This document shows positions 54,593 through 64,000 of a stretch of DNA of 64,000 nucleotides, in pieces (within the stretch, counting starts at the first letter, position 1; each line of letters opens with the position of its first letter). Both the position numbers and the translations under genes were made by a program. This DNA comes from Myxococcus sp. CA023. GTDB taxonomy: Bacteria > Myxococcota > Myxococcia > Myxococcales > Myxococcaceae. The notes beneath the pieces were generated by a model. It ran no database searches, was not told the DNA's origin, and saw nothing but the letters and a program-made list of their open reading frames with translations. Location of the stretch: NCBI RefSeq assembly GCF_010998615.1, contig NZ_JAAEAH010000024.1, forward strand, positions 37,173 to 101,172, written 5' to 3'.

Positions 54593-56334
54593 TGCTGACG
54601 GCACTGAACGACTTCGCCCGTGAGCGAGGGCTCACGGACGACCCGCTCTATGAAGTGAAGCCCGTGGACTTCTTCATCCGCATCAGCGCGGCGGGGAAGT
54701 TCGTCTCGCTGGAGAGCACAGCGGGAGAGGACGGACGGGGAAAACCCCTCTCGATTCCTAGGCTGCCGCAGCGGGCATCAAACATCGCCGCCGGTTTCTT
54801 CGCGGACAACCCGAAGTACGTCCTTGCTTACGAAAAGGACGCGCCCAAGGCAAAGGCGGGGGGCGTGGAGAAGCGCGTGGCCCGGCTGGACGCCTTCTTG
54901 AAACCGGTGCGCGAGGTCGCCGCGGAGACGAAGGACCCGGAGGCCCGGGCCGTGGAGTCCTTCCTCACGAGCGAGGCCGAGCGGCGCAAGGTGCTGGCGG
55001 CTCGCGACGCGGATGAATGGACGGGCTCTGAGTTGCTCGCCTTCGTCGTCGGCGATGCCACGGCGCCCGTGCATCAAAACCCGGCCATTCGCGCCTGCTG
55101 GGAGCGGCGCTCCGGCGAGAAGCGCGCGCTGGGACGGACGGCACGGTGCCTGGTGACAGGTCAGGAAGGGGTGGTGGCCCTCACGCATCCCAAGTTGAAG
55201 AACGTCCCGGAAGCCCAGTCGTCGGGAGCATCACTGGTGTCCTTCAACGCGCCCGCGTTTTCGTCACACGGTCTGGAGCAGGGGGACAATGCCCCCATCT
55301 CCCAGGAGGCGGCGCTGGGTTACGTGCTGGCGCTCAACGACATGCTCCGGAGGACGGAGCAGCGCCGCTTCCGGCAGGGCATCCAACTGGGGGATGGCTC
55401 GGTGCTGGTCTTCTGGACGCGCGCTTCACCTTCCGAGGAGAGCCTCCTGTTGTCGTGGATGGACCCGACCGAGGAGGACCTCCAGCGCTTCACCGAGTCG
55501 CCGTTGAACGGGCTGCAGCCGGGGGCGCTGGATGACCGGGCCTTCTATTCCGTGACGCTGACGGGGAACGCGGGTCGCGTCGCGGTGCGTGACTGGTTCG
55601 AGTCGCGCGTGGGCGAGGTGAAGCGGAACATCCGGCGCTACTTCGATGATCTGCGCGTCGGGCAGGCACCCGCGCAGCCGATCCCCGTCTATCGCCTGCT
55701 CAAGGCCGTGGAGGCGCCCTCGGGGCGTGGCCTGTCGCCGGACGTCGCCACGCGGATGCTGGGCGCGGCGCTGCGAGGACAGCCCTTTCCGCGTCAACTC
55801 CTGACCTCCGCGCTGGACCGGCTGCGGCTGCCACCCGCCGATGACAGGTTCGAGCGCGAACAGCTGCGGCTCCGCGTCGCGCTCATCAAGGCCACCCTGC
55901 TGCGACTCCCTCGAAGTGGAACCATTCCCCTGGAGATCACCGTGTCACTGGACAAGAACAACGCCTCACAGCCCTATGTGCTCGGCCGCCTCTTTGCCGT
56001 GCTGGAGCGGCTGCAGGGCGCGGCGCTGAAGGACCTCAACGCCACCATCCGCGACCGTTACTTCGGCGCTGCGTCTCGCAATCCCGTCACCGTCTTTCCC
56101 CGGTTGCTTCAGCTCTCCGTCCACCACGCCTCCAAGGCAGCGGAGAATGGCAGGTGGCTGGAGCGGGCGAAGGGAGAGGTGATGTCGCTGCTTCCTTCAC
56201 AGCGGCCGTTCCCGCCAGTGCTTGACCTGGAAGCGCAGGGCCTCTTCGCCGTCGGCTACTACCACCAACGCGAGGCGTTCTTCACGAAGCGCGAGGCGTC
56301 GGCTCCAGGTGAGTCCGACGCATCCACCTCCTGA
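54589..56334 (+). CDS. cas8c: Cas8c (Csd1), large subunit of the type I-C complex
   Basis: A 581-residue Csd1 protein, which recognises the PAM and starts R-loop formation. Family features: '[24 protein letters not shown]' in part, '[20 protein letters not shown]'-like start of the core ('[20 protein letters not shown]'), '[20 protein letters not shown]', '[37 protein letters not shown]' in part, '[10 protein letters not shown]', and the C-terminal helical bundle '[34 protein letters not shown]' in part. Start ATG 54589 overlaps the cas5c stop (ATGATG), with GGGGGGAGG upstream; ATG 54592 is the alternative. Its 3' part very likely also encodes Cas11c from an internal start (55942). Confidence 0.96.
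   Translation: MMLTALNDFARERGLTDDPLYEVKPVDFFIRISAAGKFVSLESTAGEDGRGKPLSIPRLPQRASNIAAGFFADNPKYVLAYEKDAPKAKAGGVEKRVARLDAFLKPVREVAAETKDPEARAVESFLTSEAERRKVLAARDADEWTGSELLAFVVGDATAPVHQNPAIRACWERRSGEKRALGRTARCLVTGQEGVVALTHPKLKNVPEAQSSGASLVSFNAPAFSSHGLEQGDNAPISQEAALGYVLALNDMLRRTEQRRFRQGIQLGDGSVLVFWTRASPSEESLLLSWMDPTEEDLQRFTESPLNGLQPGALDDRAFYSVTLTGNAGRVAVRDWFESRVGEVKRNIRRYFDDLRVGQAPAQPIPVYRLLKAVEAPSGRGLSPDVATRMLGAALRGQPFPRQLLTSALDRLRLPPADDRFEREQLRLRVALIKATLLRLPRSGTIPLEITVSLDKNNASQPYVLGRLFAVLERLQGAALKDLNATIRDRYFGAASRNPVTVFPRLLQLSVHHASKAAENGRWLERAKGEVMSLLPSQRPFPPVLDLEAQGLFAVGYYHQREAFFTKREASAPGESDASTS
55942..56334 (+). CDS. cas11c: Predicted internal Cas11c small subunit within cas8c
   Basis: In characterised type I-C systems the small subunit Cas11c is translated from an internal start in the 3' part of cas8c, giving a protein of about 120 residues. 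Here an in-frame GTG at 55942-55944 (codon 452 of cas8c) is preceded by GGAG with six bases between, a proper ribosome site inside coding sequence. It would give a 130-residue helical protein starting [20 protein letters not shown], exactly at the boundary of the C-terminal helical bundle, followed by '[13 protein letters not shown]' and '[21 protein letters not shown]'. This is prediction from family knowledge plus the visible start signal. Confidence 0.65.
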   Translation: MSLDKNNASQPYVLGRLFAVLERLQGAALKDLNATIRDRYFGAASRNPVTVFPRLLQLSVHHASKAAENGRWLERAKGEVMSLLPSQRPFPPVLDLEAQGLFAVGYYHQREAFFTKREASAPGESDASTS

Positions 56335-56372
56335 CGTTCCACTGTCGTCACCTCATTCCCAGAGAAAGCGCC

Positions 56373-57287
56373 ATGACCGACCTCAAGCAGCGCCACGACT
56401 TCGTCCTGTTCTTCGACGTGCTGGATGGAAACCCCAATGGAGACCCCGACGCCGGCAACCTGCCCCGCATCGACGCGGAGACAGGCCACGGGCTGGTGAC
56501 GGACGTGAGCCTCAAGCGCAAGGTGCGCAACTTCATCCTGCTCACGCAGGAGGGCAAGCCGGGGCTGGACATCTTCGTGAAGGAGAAGGCCATCCTGAAC
56601 AACCGCATCTCGGACGCGTACAAGAGCCTGGGCATCGACTTGAACGAGAAGCCCGCGCGCGCCGAGGACGGGAAGAAGCGCAACGACAAGGGGTTCGCTC
56701 AGGGCTCCGAGGTGGACAAGGGCCGCGCGTGGATGTGCAAGACGTTCTTCGACGTCCGCACCTTCGGCGCCGTGATGTCCACGGGGCCCAACGCGGGCCA
56801 GGTGCGCGGGCCGGTGCAGCTCACGTTCGCGCGCTCGGTGGACCCCATCGTGTCCCAGGAGCACTCCATCACCCGCATGGCCGTGGCGACGGAGGCCGAG
56901 GCCGAGAAACAGGGCGGTGACAACCGCACCATGGGACGGAAGAACACCGTGCCCTACGGGCTCTACCGGGCGCACGGCTTCGTCTCGCCGCACCTGGCGA
57001 AGCAGACGGGGTTTGGCACGGCGGACCTGGAGCTGCTCTTCCAGTCCTTCACGCACATGTTCGAACTGGACCGCAGCGCCGCGCGGGGGCTGATGTCCAT
57101 GCGCAAGGTGGTGGTGTTCAAGCATGGTTCGGAGCTGGGCAACGCGCCGGCCCACGCGCTGTTCGACCGCGTCCATGCGGAGCGCGCCCAGCCGGAGAAG
57201 CCAGCTCGGAGCTTCTCCGACTACAAGGTGCGTGTGGACAAGGCCGGGCTGCCCCAGGGTATCGAGGTGCTGGAGTTGGCGGGATGA
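56373..57287 (+). CDS. cas7c: Cas7c (Csd2), backbone subunit
   Basis: A 304-residue Cas7 of the Csd2 family; several copies form the helical backbone along the crRNA. Hallmarks: '[26 protein letters not shown]' in part (ferredoxin-like core start), '[16 protein letters not shown]', '[18 protein letters not shown]', '[33 protein letters not shown]' in part, 'SITRMAV', '[22 protein letters not shown]' in part. ATG 56373 lies 38 bases after cas8c with GAGAAAG upstream. Its ATGA end overlaps the cas4 start. Confidence 0.97.
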   Translation: MTDLKQRHDFVLFFDVLDGNPNGDPDAGNLPRIDAETGHGLVTDVSLKRKVRNFILLTQEGKPGLDIFVKEKAILNNRISDAYKSLGIDLNEKPARAEDGKKRNDKGFAQGSEVDKGRAWMCKTFFDVRTFGAVMSTGPNAGQVRGPVQLTFARSVDPIVSQEHSITRMAVATEAEAEKQGGDNRTMGRKNTVPYGLYRAHGFVSPHLAKQTGFGTADLELLFQSFTHMFELDRSAARGLMSMRKVVVFKHGSELGNAPAHALFDRVHAERAQPEKPARSFSDYKVRVDKAGLPQGIEVLELAG

Positions 57288-57925
57288 GCGCGGACCGCGA
57301 GACGTGGGTGGCGCTGTCGGCGCTCCAGCACCTGCTGTACTGCGAGCGGCAGGCTGCGCTCATCCACGTCGAGCGGCAATGGCGCGAGGACGTCAACACC
57401 GCCTCCGGCAGATTGCTGCACGAGCGCGTGGACCTGCCGGGACATGACGCGCGGGGGGGACGGCGGGTGGAGCGGGCCGTGTTGCTGGGCTCGCAGCGGC
57501 TGCGCGTGTCCGGGCGCGCGGACCTGGTCGAGTACCAGCGGGACGCGAAGGGGGCGGGCTGGCGGCCCTTCCCGGTGGAGGTGAAGCGCGGCCGGCGCAA
57601 GGCGGGTGAGGCGGACCGCGTGCAGCTCTGCGCGCAGGCGCTGTGCCTGGAGGAGATGCACGGCGTGGACGTCCCTGAGGGGGCGCTCTTCTACGGCGTG
57701 GAGCACAAGCGTGAGGCGGTGCGCTTCGACGCGGCGCTGCGCCAGCGGACCGAGGACGCCATCGCGCGCATGCACGAGGTGCTGCGCCGGCAGGAGGTCC
57801 CTGTCGTGGCGCGCGCGCCACGATGTGACAAGTGCTCGCTGGAGCCGCTGTGCCTCCCTGGAGTGACGGCGGGGCAGCGGAGCGCCCGGGACTTCCTGGC
57901 GCGGTGGATGGACGAAGACGGCTGA
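57284..57925 (+). CDS. cas4: Cas4 exonuclease of spacer acquisition
   Basis: A 213-residue Cas4, an iron-sulfur RecB-type nuclease that trims prespacers and selects those with a PAM. Residues expected for the family are present: first cluster Cys C20 in 'LLYCERQ', nuclease D80 in 'SGRADLV', E99 and K101 in '[19 protein letters not shown]', and the C-terminal cluster cysteines C181, C184 and C190 in '[11 protein letters not shown]'. Length is usual for I-C Cas4. It overlaps cas7c by four bases (ATGA) and lies 12 bases before cas1. Confidence 0.95.
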   Translation: MSADRETWVALSALQHLLYCERQAALIHVERQWREDVNTASGRLLHERVDLPGHDARGGRRVERAVLLGSQRLRVSGRADLVEYQRDAKGAGWRPFPVEVKRGRRKAGEADRVQLCAQALCLEEMHGVDVPEGALFYGVEHKREAVRFDAALRQRTEDAIARMHEVLRRQEVPVVARAPRCDKCSLEPLCLPGVTAGQRSARDFLARWMDEDG

Positions 57926-57937
57926 ACGGAGGAGCGC

Positions 57938-58966
57938 ATGACGACCGCGCTGAACACGCTGTTCATCACCGCGGAAGGGACTCGCCTGAACAAGGAAGGC
58001 GAGTGCGTGGTGGTGACGGTTCAAGACCAGAAGAAGGCGGAGGTTCCCCTGCGGCACCTACGCTCGGTGGTGTGCCTGACGCGCGCGTGGCTGACGCCGG
58101 AGTTGATGGAGAGCTGTCTGGAGGCGGGCATCCATGTCTCCTTCTTCGGGATGACGGGGCGCTTCCTGGCGAGGGTGGAGGGCGTGCCGGGCGGCAACGT
58201 CCTGTTGCGGCGGCAGCAGTACCGGGCGGCGGATGACATCGCTCGCTCGGTGGCCGTCTCCCGGGCATTGGTGGTGGGGAAGCTCGGGAACGCGCGGCAG
58301 TTCGTGTTGCATGCGCGGCGTGACGCGGCGCCCGAGCGACAGGAGGCCCTGTCGGAGACGGCGCGGCGGCTGTCGGAGCACCTGCGCGCGCTGACCCGCG
58401 TGGAGGACCTGGAGCAGGTGCGAGGGCTGGAAGGCATCGCGGCGCGCGACTACTTCGAGTCCTTTCCCGCGCTGCTGAAGAAGAGTGCCCAGGGCTTCGA
58501 GTTCGATGGCCGCAACCGCCGGCCACCGAGGAATCCGCTGAACGCGATGCTCTCGTTTGGCTATGCGCTGCTGGCGCAGGACTGCGCGGGAGCGCTCGCG
58601 GGTGTTGGGCTCGACCCCGCCGTGGGGTTCCTGCACGAGGACCGCCCTGGGCGCCTGTCGCTGGCGCTGGATTTGATGGAGGAGTTCCGTGCGCCGGTGG
58701 TGGACCGGCTCGTCTTCTCGCTGGTGAACCGGGGGCAACTGAAGCCCGGGGACTTCCGCACGGAGTCGGCGGGGGCCGTGTTGCTGAAGGATGATGCGCG
58801 CAAGACGTTCCTCGTGGCGTACCAGGAGGCGAAGCAGGTGGGGGTGCGGCACGCGTTCCTGGGGCAGGAGACGACCTGGGGCATGGCGCCTCACCTGCAA
58901 GCGCTGCTGTTGGCACGCCACCTCCGAGGGGAACTGGACGGCTACCCTCCCTTCGTGATGCGCTGA
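57938..58966 (+). CDS. cas1: Cas1 integrase
   Basis: A 342-residue Cas1 of the I-C type, the integrase that inserts new spacers next to the leader. Catalytic residues are intact: E165 in 'VRGLEGIAARDYF', H233 in 'VGFLHEDRPGRLSLALDLMEEFR' (in part) and the acidic group 245-249. The N-terminal beta domain ('LNTLFITAEGTRLNKEGE') and 'HVSFFGMTGRFLARV' are typical. ATG 57938 has GGAGGAGCGC-type sequence (ACGGAGGAGCG) upstream. Its TGA shares one base with the cas2 ATG (58966), so the two are coupled. Confidence 0.98.
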   Translation: MTTALNTLFITAEGTRLNKEGECVVVTVQDQKKAEVPLRHLRSVVCLTRAWLTPELMESCLEAGIHVSFFGMTGRFLARVEGVPGGNVLLRRQQYRAADDIARSVAVSRALVVGKLGNARQFVLHARRDAAPERQEALSETARRLSEHLRALTRVEDLEQVRGLEGIAARDYFESFPALLKKSAQGFEFDGRNRRPPRNPLNAMLSFGYALLAQDCAGALAGVGLDPAVGFLHEDRPGRLSLALDLMEEFRAPVVDRLVFSLVNRGQLKPGDFRTESAGAVLLKDDARKTFLVAYQEAKQVGVRHAFLGQETTWGMAPHLQALLLARHLRGELDGYPPFVMR

Positions 58967-59265
58967 TGCGTAGATTGACCGTGTTGATTTGTTACGACGT
59001 GCGGGTGTCGGACCCCCAGGGGCCTCGGCGCCTGCGCAAGATTGCGCGGGCTTGCAGAGACCATGGCGTGCGAGTGCAATACTCCGTCTTCGAGTGTGTC
59101 CTGGAGCCCAAGGACTGGATCGTCCTGCGCGCCCGCCTGCTCGGCGCATTCGATTCGGAATGCGACAGCCTGCGCTTCTACTTCCTGTCGGAAGACGATG
59201 CCCGAAAGACGGAGCATCATGGCGCCAGGGCACCCCTGGACGTCGAGGGGCCGCTGGTCCTGTAG
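58966..59265 (+). CDS. cas2: Cas2
   Basis: A 99-residue Cas2, the structural partner of Cas1 in spacer integration. It has the ferredoxin-like start 'LTVLICYDVRVSDPQG' with the conserved Asp after the first strand, 'RRLRKIARACRDHGVRVQYSVFECVL' in part, and 'DSLRFYFLSEDDARK'. The usual Cas2 C-terminal strand for domain swapping is in 'PLDVEGPLVL'. It is the last gene of the operon; the CRISPR leader begins immediately after its stop. Confidence 0.97.
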   Translation: MRRLTVLICYDVRVSDPQGPRRLRKIARACRDHGVRVQYSVFECVLEPKDWIVLRARLLGAFDSECDSLRFYFLSEDDARKTEHHGARAPLDVEGPLVL

Positions 59266-59447
59266 GCCTCCGCGAACCTATCCCGGTGTACGCTCCGCCG
59301 AGGGTTCGCGCTCATTGAAATCCCGAATAGAATCATGGAGTTGGGTGAGTGCGGGGCAGGAACGGCGGGGCGCTTTCGTTGCCCCGCGGGCCGGTTCGCG
59401 AAATTCGGCCGGATTCCGTAGTCAGAACAGTATGTTGGAAGGGCAGG
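59266..59447 (+). promoter_or_regulatory. CRISPR leader
   Basis: These 182 bases between the cas2 stop and the first repeat form the leader, which should contain the array promoter and the integration signal. It starts AT-richer (around TTGAAATCCCGAATAGAATC at 59317-59336, promoter-like). A 7-bp hairpin follows: GCGGGGC (59365-59371) with GCCCCGC (59381-59387). A smaller one follows: GGCCG (59389-59393) with CGGCC (59406-59410). No gene is present. Confidence 0.75.
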
Positions 59448-62400
59448 GTCGCTCCTCGTGAACGCGGGGAGCGTGGGTTGAAACCCAGGTGCGGCAGACG
59501 CTGGCCCCGTTCGATCGTCGCTCCTCGTGAACGCGGGGAGCGTGGGTTGAAACCTCATGCTCGACGACTCGCACGAAACGCGTAGTCAGTCGCTCCTCGT
59601 GAACGCGGGGAGCGTGGGTTGAAACGTGACCGGCAGCAACACCATTACCTTCCGGGTTGTCGCTCCTCGTGAACGCGGGGAGCGTGGGTTGAAACGATGC
59701 CTCTGGAGCAGCTGGTGGATCGCTCGAAGTCGCTCCTCGTGAACGCGGGGAGCGTGGGTTGAAACGCGGCCTGAGCGCCTCTTCTCCTGGGGGCTGTGTC
59801 GCTCCTCGTGAACGCGGGGAGCGTGGGTTGAAACGGCGTGAACCTGGAATGGGCGTACCGCGCCGACGTCGCTCCTCGTGAACGCGGGGAGCGTGGGTTG
59901 AAACACGGGCAAACTCCTCGATTCTGAGGACTTTTGGTCGCTCCTCGTGAACGCGGGGAGCGTGGGTTGAAACCTCGCTTGAGGACCCGGAGATTTGGCT
60001 GCCGAAGTCGCTCCTCGTGAACGCGGGGAGCGTGGGTTGAAACCCGCATCCACCCAGCGCCTTGTCACAGACGGAGTCGCTCCTCGTGAACGCGGGGAGC
60101 GTGGGTTGAAACTCTGACGGCTGGACGGACGAGCGCGTGGAGCTCGTGGTCGCTCCTCGTGAACGCGGGGAGCGTGGGTTGAAACCCATTCAACGCGCCC
60201 GACGCATGGTGGTGCGTCGTCGCTCCTCGTGAACGCGGGGAGCGTGGGTTGAAACCTCTGGTGAGTGGCGGCTGTCTGACGCGTCATCTGGTCGCTCCTC
60301 GTGAACGCGGGGAGCGTGGGTTGAAACTCTGCTTCGTCGCGTTGCCAGCGGAGCACTGGCCGTCGCTCCTCGTGAACGCGGGGAGCGTGGGTTGAAACAG
60401 TTGCCGTCGCTGTCTGGCTCGCCTGCGCAGGGTCGCTCCTCGTGAACGCGGGGAGCGTGGGTTGAAACAGCCCCGGCACCCGCGCGGCCTGGGCGGCGAT
60501 GGTCGCTCCTCGTGAACGCGGGGAGCGTGGGTTGAAACCGGTGAACACCACCTCGCCGCTGGCTGCGACGATGGTCGCTCCTCGTGAACGCGGGGAGCGT
60601 GGGTTGAAACATGACAAGGCGCTGGCGCCACGTGCTCCATGGCGAGGTCGCTCCTCGTGAACGCGGGGAGCGTGGGTTGAAACTCACTGCCGGGCCCGCC
60701 CTACTCCAGCGGCCCGTCGCTCCTCGTGAACGCGGGGAGCGTGGGTTGAAACAACCAGGCGCTCACGTGAGCGCCGCATCCAAGGAGAGTCGCTCCTCGT
60801 GAACGCGGGGAGCGTGGGTTGAAACGATGAACCTCTCGCCGGGCCGCTCCATAACGGCGAGTCGCTCCTCGTGAACGCGGGGAGCGTGGGTTGAAACTCT
60901 TCGCGCTTGGCCTGGTCGGTCTTGGGCAGCCAGTCGCTCCTCGTGAACGCGGGGAGCGTGGGTTGAAACCATCCGCGCAACGGACGTCTGGAACTCGTCG
61001 AAAGTCGCTCCTCGTGAACGCGGGGAGCGTGGGTTGAAACTCTCCACTGCTGACACTCACCACGAGCGCCCGGTCGCTCCTCGTGAACGCGGGGAGCGTG
61101 GGTTGAAACGCTTGCGGCCCCCGGGCTCCTTTTTCCACCCCCACGTCGCTCCTCGTGAACGCGGGGAGCGTGGGTTGAAACGACTCGCCCACCTCACCCC
61201 GACACCCGCACAAGAGTCGCTCCTCGTGAACGCGGGGAGCGTGGGTTGAAACAGGCGCTCAAGCGGGGCGTGAAGAAGCACGGGAAGTCGCTCCTCGTGA
61301 ACGCGGGGAGCGTGGGTTGAAACTACAGCGGGGTGTGCTCTTCGCACGGCGAGGCGGTCGCTCCTCGTGAACGCGGGGAGCGTGGGTTGAAACCGCCCGG
61401 CTCCCCAATCTGCGGTCGACCCTCGGTGTCGCTCCTCGTGAACGCGGGGAGCGTGGGTTGAAACACGTCAGGCGAGAAGATGAGGTCCAGCGGCAGGTCG
61501 TCGCTCCTCGTGAACGCGGGGAGCGTGGGTTGAAACGTGGACACGGGCCCCGCGGTCAATCCCGATGCGCGTCGCTCCTCGTGAACGCGGGGAGCGTGGG
61601 TTGAAACGGTGATGGCGTCGGGGACGAGATTTGCAGCCTGGGGTCGCTCCTCGTGAACGCGGGGAGCGTGGGTTGAAACAGCCCGATGCCGCGCGACTAC
61701 GCTGGGCCCGGTGTCGCTCCTCGTGAACGCGGGGAGCGTGGGTTGAAACCACTACGCCCCGCCCGGCAGTGCCTGACGCGCCTGGTCGCTCCTCGTGAAC
61801 GCGGGGAGCGTGGGTTGAAACGCGCTCCAGGCTGACGGGTGGTGGCTCCGCTCGGGTCGCTCCTCGTGAACGCGGGGAGCGTGGGTTGAAACTCCAACCG
61901 CCGGAACAACGCGAAGTCGGACGCGGTCGCTCCTCGTGAACGCGGGGAGCGTGGGTTGAAACACCGGCCTGGGCTGGCGGGATGCTTCCAGGACGCGGTC
62001 GCTCCTCGTGAACGCGGGGAGCGTGGGTTGAAACATGCAGATGCACGGGGCCCGGTTTCGGCTTGCCCGTCGCTCCTCGTGAACGCGGGGAGCGTGGGTT
62101 GAAACGGCGTTACGCTCGACTATCGAGCGGACGTTGTCAGTCGCTCCTCGTGAACGCGGGGAGCGTGGGTTGAAACGGAGTCTGTCGGCCGCGCTGACGC
62201 GAGGCCGGCGGTCGCTCCTCGTGAACGCGGGGAGCGTGGGTTGAAACGGGCGCTGGGTGAAGGACTTGAAGGGCCGCTACTGTCGCTCCTCGTGAACGCG
62301 GGGAGCGTGGGTTGAAACGTCGACGCCGTCGAGGCGAAGAAGCCGGCCAAGCGTCGCTCCTCGTGAACGCGGGGAGCGTGGGTTGAAACGTGGACTGGCC

Positions 62401-64000
62401 GCATGGGGGCCGGCGTCCTGGGTCGCTCCTCGTGAACGCGGGGAGCGTGGGTTGAAACTCTAACCTTGTCATAAATCCGCATCATCCACGTGTCGTCGCT
62501 CCTCGTGAACGCGGGGAGCGTGGGTTGAAACCGAAGTCCGCGCGGATGGCGTCATGCGCCTTGGTGTCGCTCCTCGTGAACGCGGGGAGCGTGGGTTGAA
62601 ACTTCGCCTGGCCCGTCGCCTCGGCGTACCGGCGGAGGGTCGCTCCTCGTGAACGCGGGGAGCGTGGGTTGAAACGGCATCCCCGCGCGCAGCCACGCCA
62701 GGACGTCGTGTCGCTCCTCGTGAACGCGGGGAGCGTGGGTTGAAACCTGTTGTGCCAGTCGTCCGCGTCGTCGGGGGTCAGTCGCTCCTCGTGAACGCGG
62801 GGAGCGTGGGTTGAAACCACCACCCCCTGCGCCGGGGCGGGCGGGGGCTGGTCGCTCCTCGTGAACGCGGGGAGCGTGGGTTGAAACACGGACTTGAAGT
62901 CGTTGCCGTCCATGATCACGTGGTCGCTCCTCGTGAACGCGGGGAGCGTGGGTTGAAACAGCCAGAGTCCAGAGCTCGACCGGTGGGGCCGGCGTCGCTC
63001 CTCGTGAACGCGGGGAGCGTGGGTTGAAACAAGGAGTCCGAGGTCGCCACGGTGTTCGATGCCGGTCGCTCCTCGTGAACGCAGGGAGCGTGGGTTGAAA
63101 CCGTTCGGAGGGGCAGGAGCAGAGCGCCACGGCGGCGTCGCTCCTCGTGAACGCGGGGAGCGTGGGTTGAAACTCCGCCAGCTCCAGCACGAGTTCCAAC
63201 TTCGACTGTTGCTCCTCGTGAACGCGGGGAGCGTGGGTTGAAACTTGGGGTCCGCGTTCTCAACCTCCGCAGCCTTGGTCGCTCCTCGTGAACGCGGGGA
63301 GCGTGGGTTGAAACTTACGCGACATGCAACGCGGCGCGCTCGACCAGGGTCGCTCCTCGTGAACGCGGGGAGCGTGGGTTGAAACACCGGCGTAGAGCTG
63401 GGGAAGCACGGGCAGGGCACGTCGCTCCTCGTGAACGCGGGGAGCGTGGGTTGAAACACCGGGCGCTTCCGCGAGGGCTTCGGCGAGCTCGGGTCGCTCC
63501 TCGTGAACGCGGGGAGCGTGGGTTGAAACCGAGCAGTGGCAGCGCCCGTGCATCGGCCCATGTCGCTCCTCGTGAACGCGGGGAGCGTGGGTTGAAACAG
63601 CGTGGAGCGCAACTCCGGGGTGGACCCGAACAAGGTCGCTCCTCGTGAACGCGGGGAGCGTGGGTTGAAACCCGTGAGTAGTTGCTGGACTGCGAACTCA
63701 AGCTCAAGTCGCTCCTCGTGAACGCGGGGAGCATGGGTTGAAACTACTCCCGCTTGGTGGACAACCTCTCCGGCCCCGCGGTCGCTCCTCGTGAACGCGG
63801 GGAGCGTGGGTTGAAACTTCCCGACGTTGGCCACCGTGTTGATGCCGCTGGTCGCTCCTCGTGAACGCGAGGAGCGTGGGTTGAAACACGCAGAAGCGCG
63901 AGCCCGTCTACGACGCGCTGGTCGCTCCTCGTGAACGCGAGGAGCGTGGGTTGAAACATGTCGCTCGACATGAAGGAGTTGTCGGGCTTCAGTCGCTCCT
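59448..64000 (+). CRISPR. Type I-C CRISPR array (64 complete repeats plus one cut by the window end)
   Basis: A 37-nt repeat begins at 59448, 59517, 59589 and so on to 63921; a 65th repeat starts at 63992 and is cut off. By hand count there are 64 complete repeats and 64 spacers of 32-36 nt. The repeat starts GTCGCTCCTCGTGAACG and ends GTGGGTTGAAAC, the type I-C end. Bases 3-11 pair with 18-26 (one T-G wobble at 9/20), loop of six; bases 27-37 (TGGGTTGAAAC) form the expected 11-nt 5' handle. Orientation is plus: the leader and cas2 lie to the left, and all repeat variants are at the right (63065, 63208, 63708, 63851, 63921). Long frames on the minus strand across the array are a by-product of unit length near 72. 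Confidence 0.99.

Noticed and set aside
59422..64000. Many long minus-strand open frames across the CRISPR array with repeated peptides such as FQPTLPAFTRSD and VSTHAPRVHEER
   Set aside because: They are translations of the repeat itself; unit length near 72 keeps frames open by chance. Position, repeat regularity and the cas genes show a CRISPR array.
59448..64000. Possible spacers matching genes within this window (self-targeting)
   Set aside because: A limited by-eye check of a few spacers found no match; an exhaustive search could not be done, so no claim is made.

Overview
The window is a GC-rich chromosomal segment from a fruiting myxobacterium (Myxococcota, most likely Myxococcus or a close relative). 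Pointers are a complete myxobacterial hemagglutinin gene (mbhA, four 67-residue repeats) with a sigma-54-type promoter, a surface protein ending in a MYXO-CTERM-like sorting tail, orphan sensor kinases and receivers, a receiver-PilZ protein, and many lipoproteins of unknown function. Nothing indicates a plasmid or prophage.

Left part (1-22.5 kb). A truncated methyltransferase is followed by a nitroreductase/HxlR-regulator divergent pair, two uncharacterised genes (one DUF962), an HNH nuclease translationally coupled to a DUF4265 gene (toxin/immunity-like), yebC, mbhA, msrA, an RsbRD-GAF-PAS histidine kinase, a coupled ornithine-cyclodeaminase-like/UMF1 transporter pair, an NmrA-like protein, DUF2203, a lipoprotein, a SprT-like protein lacking the catalytic Glu, and a short endonuclease V. 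Four minus-strand genes at 18.6-22.5 kb form one overlapping unit of exported proteins: an Asp-box propeller with a MYXO-CTERM-like tail, a lipoprotein, a YncE-like propeller lipoprotein and a di-heme cytochrome c lipoprotein.

Middle part (22.6-51.2 kb). An aldo/keto reductase precedes two tandem cyclic-nucleotide-binding-domain proteins. A secreted esterase lies directly upstream of a FadL channel. Then come OmpA-like and MobA-like proteins, a paralogous pair of exported proteins flanking a single-domain response regulator, secreted Cys-rich and membrane coiled-coil proteins, the 3' remnant of a histidine kinase, and a HAD hydrolase. ATP synthase atpH and atpA lie on the minus strand, separated by a histidine-kinase-like gene that has lost its phosphoacceptor His. 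A DnaK-type chaperone, a double-receiver PilZ protein, a propeller lipoprotein behind a second sigma-54-like promoter, a MATE exporter and an esterase complete this part.

Right part (51.6-64 kb). A complete type I-C CRISPR-Cas locus is read left to right: cas3, cas5c, cas8c (with a probable internal cas11c), cas7c, cas4, cas1 and cas2, a 182-bp leader, then an array of 64 complete 37-nt repeats with 32-36-nt spacers that runs off the window. Most cas genes overlap or nearly abut, so they are probably one operon. Cas5c should cut the repeat hairpin to leave an 11-nt handle, Cas5/7/8/11 form the surveillance complex, Cas3 degrades the target, and Cas1/2/4 add spacers. Base changes in the repeats occur only from about 63.0 kb onward, far from the leader, as expected if that end is oldest.
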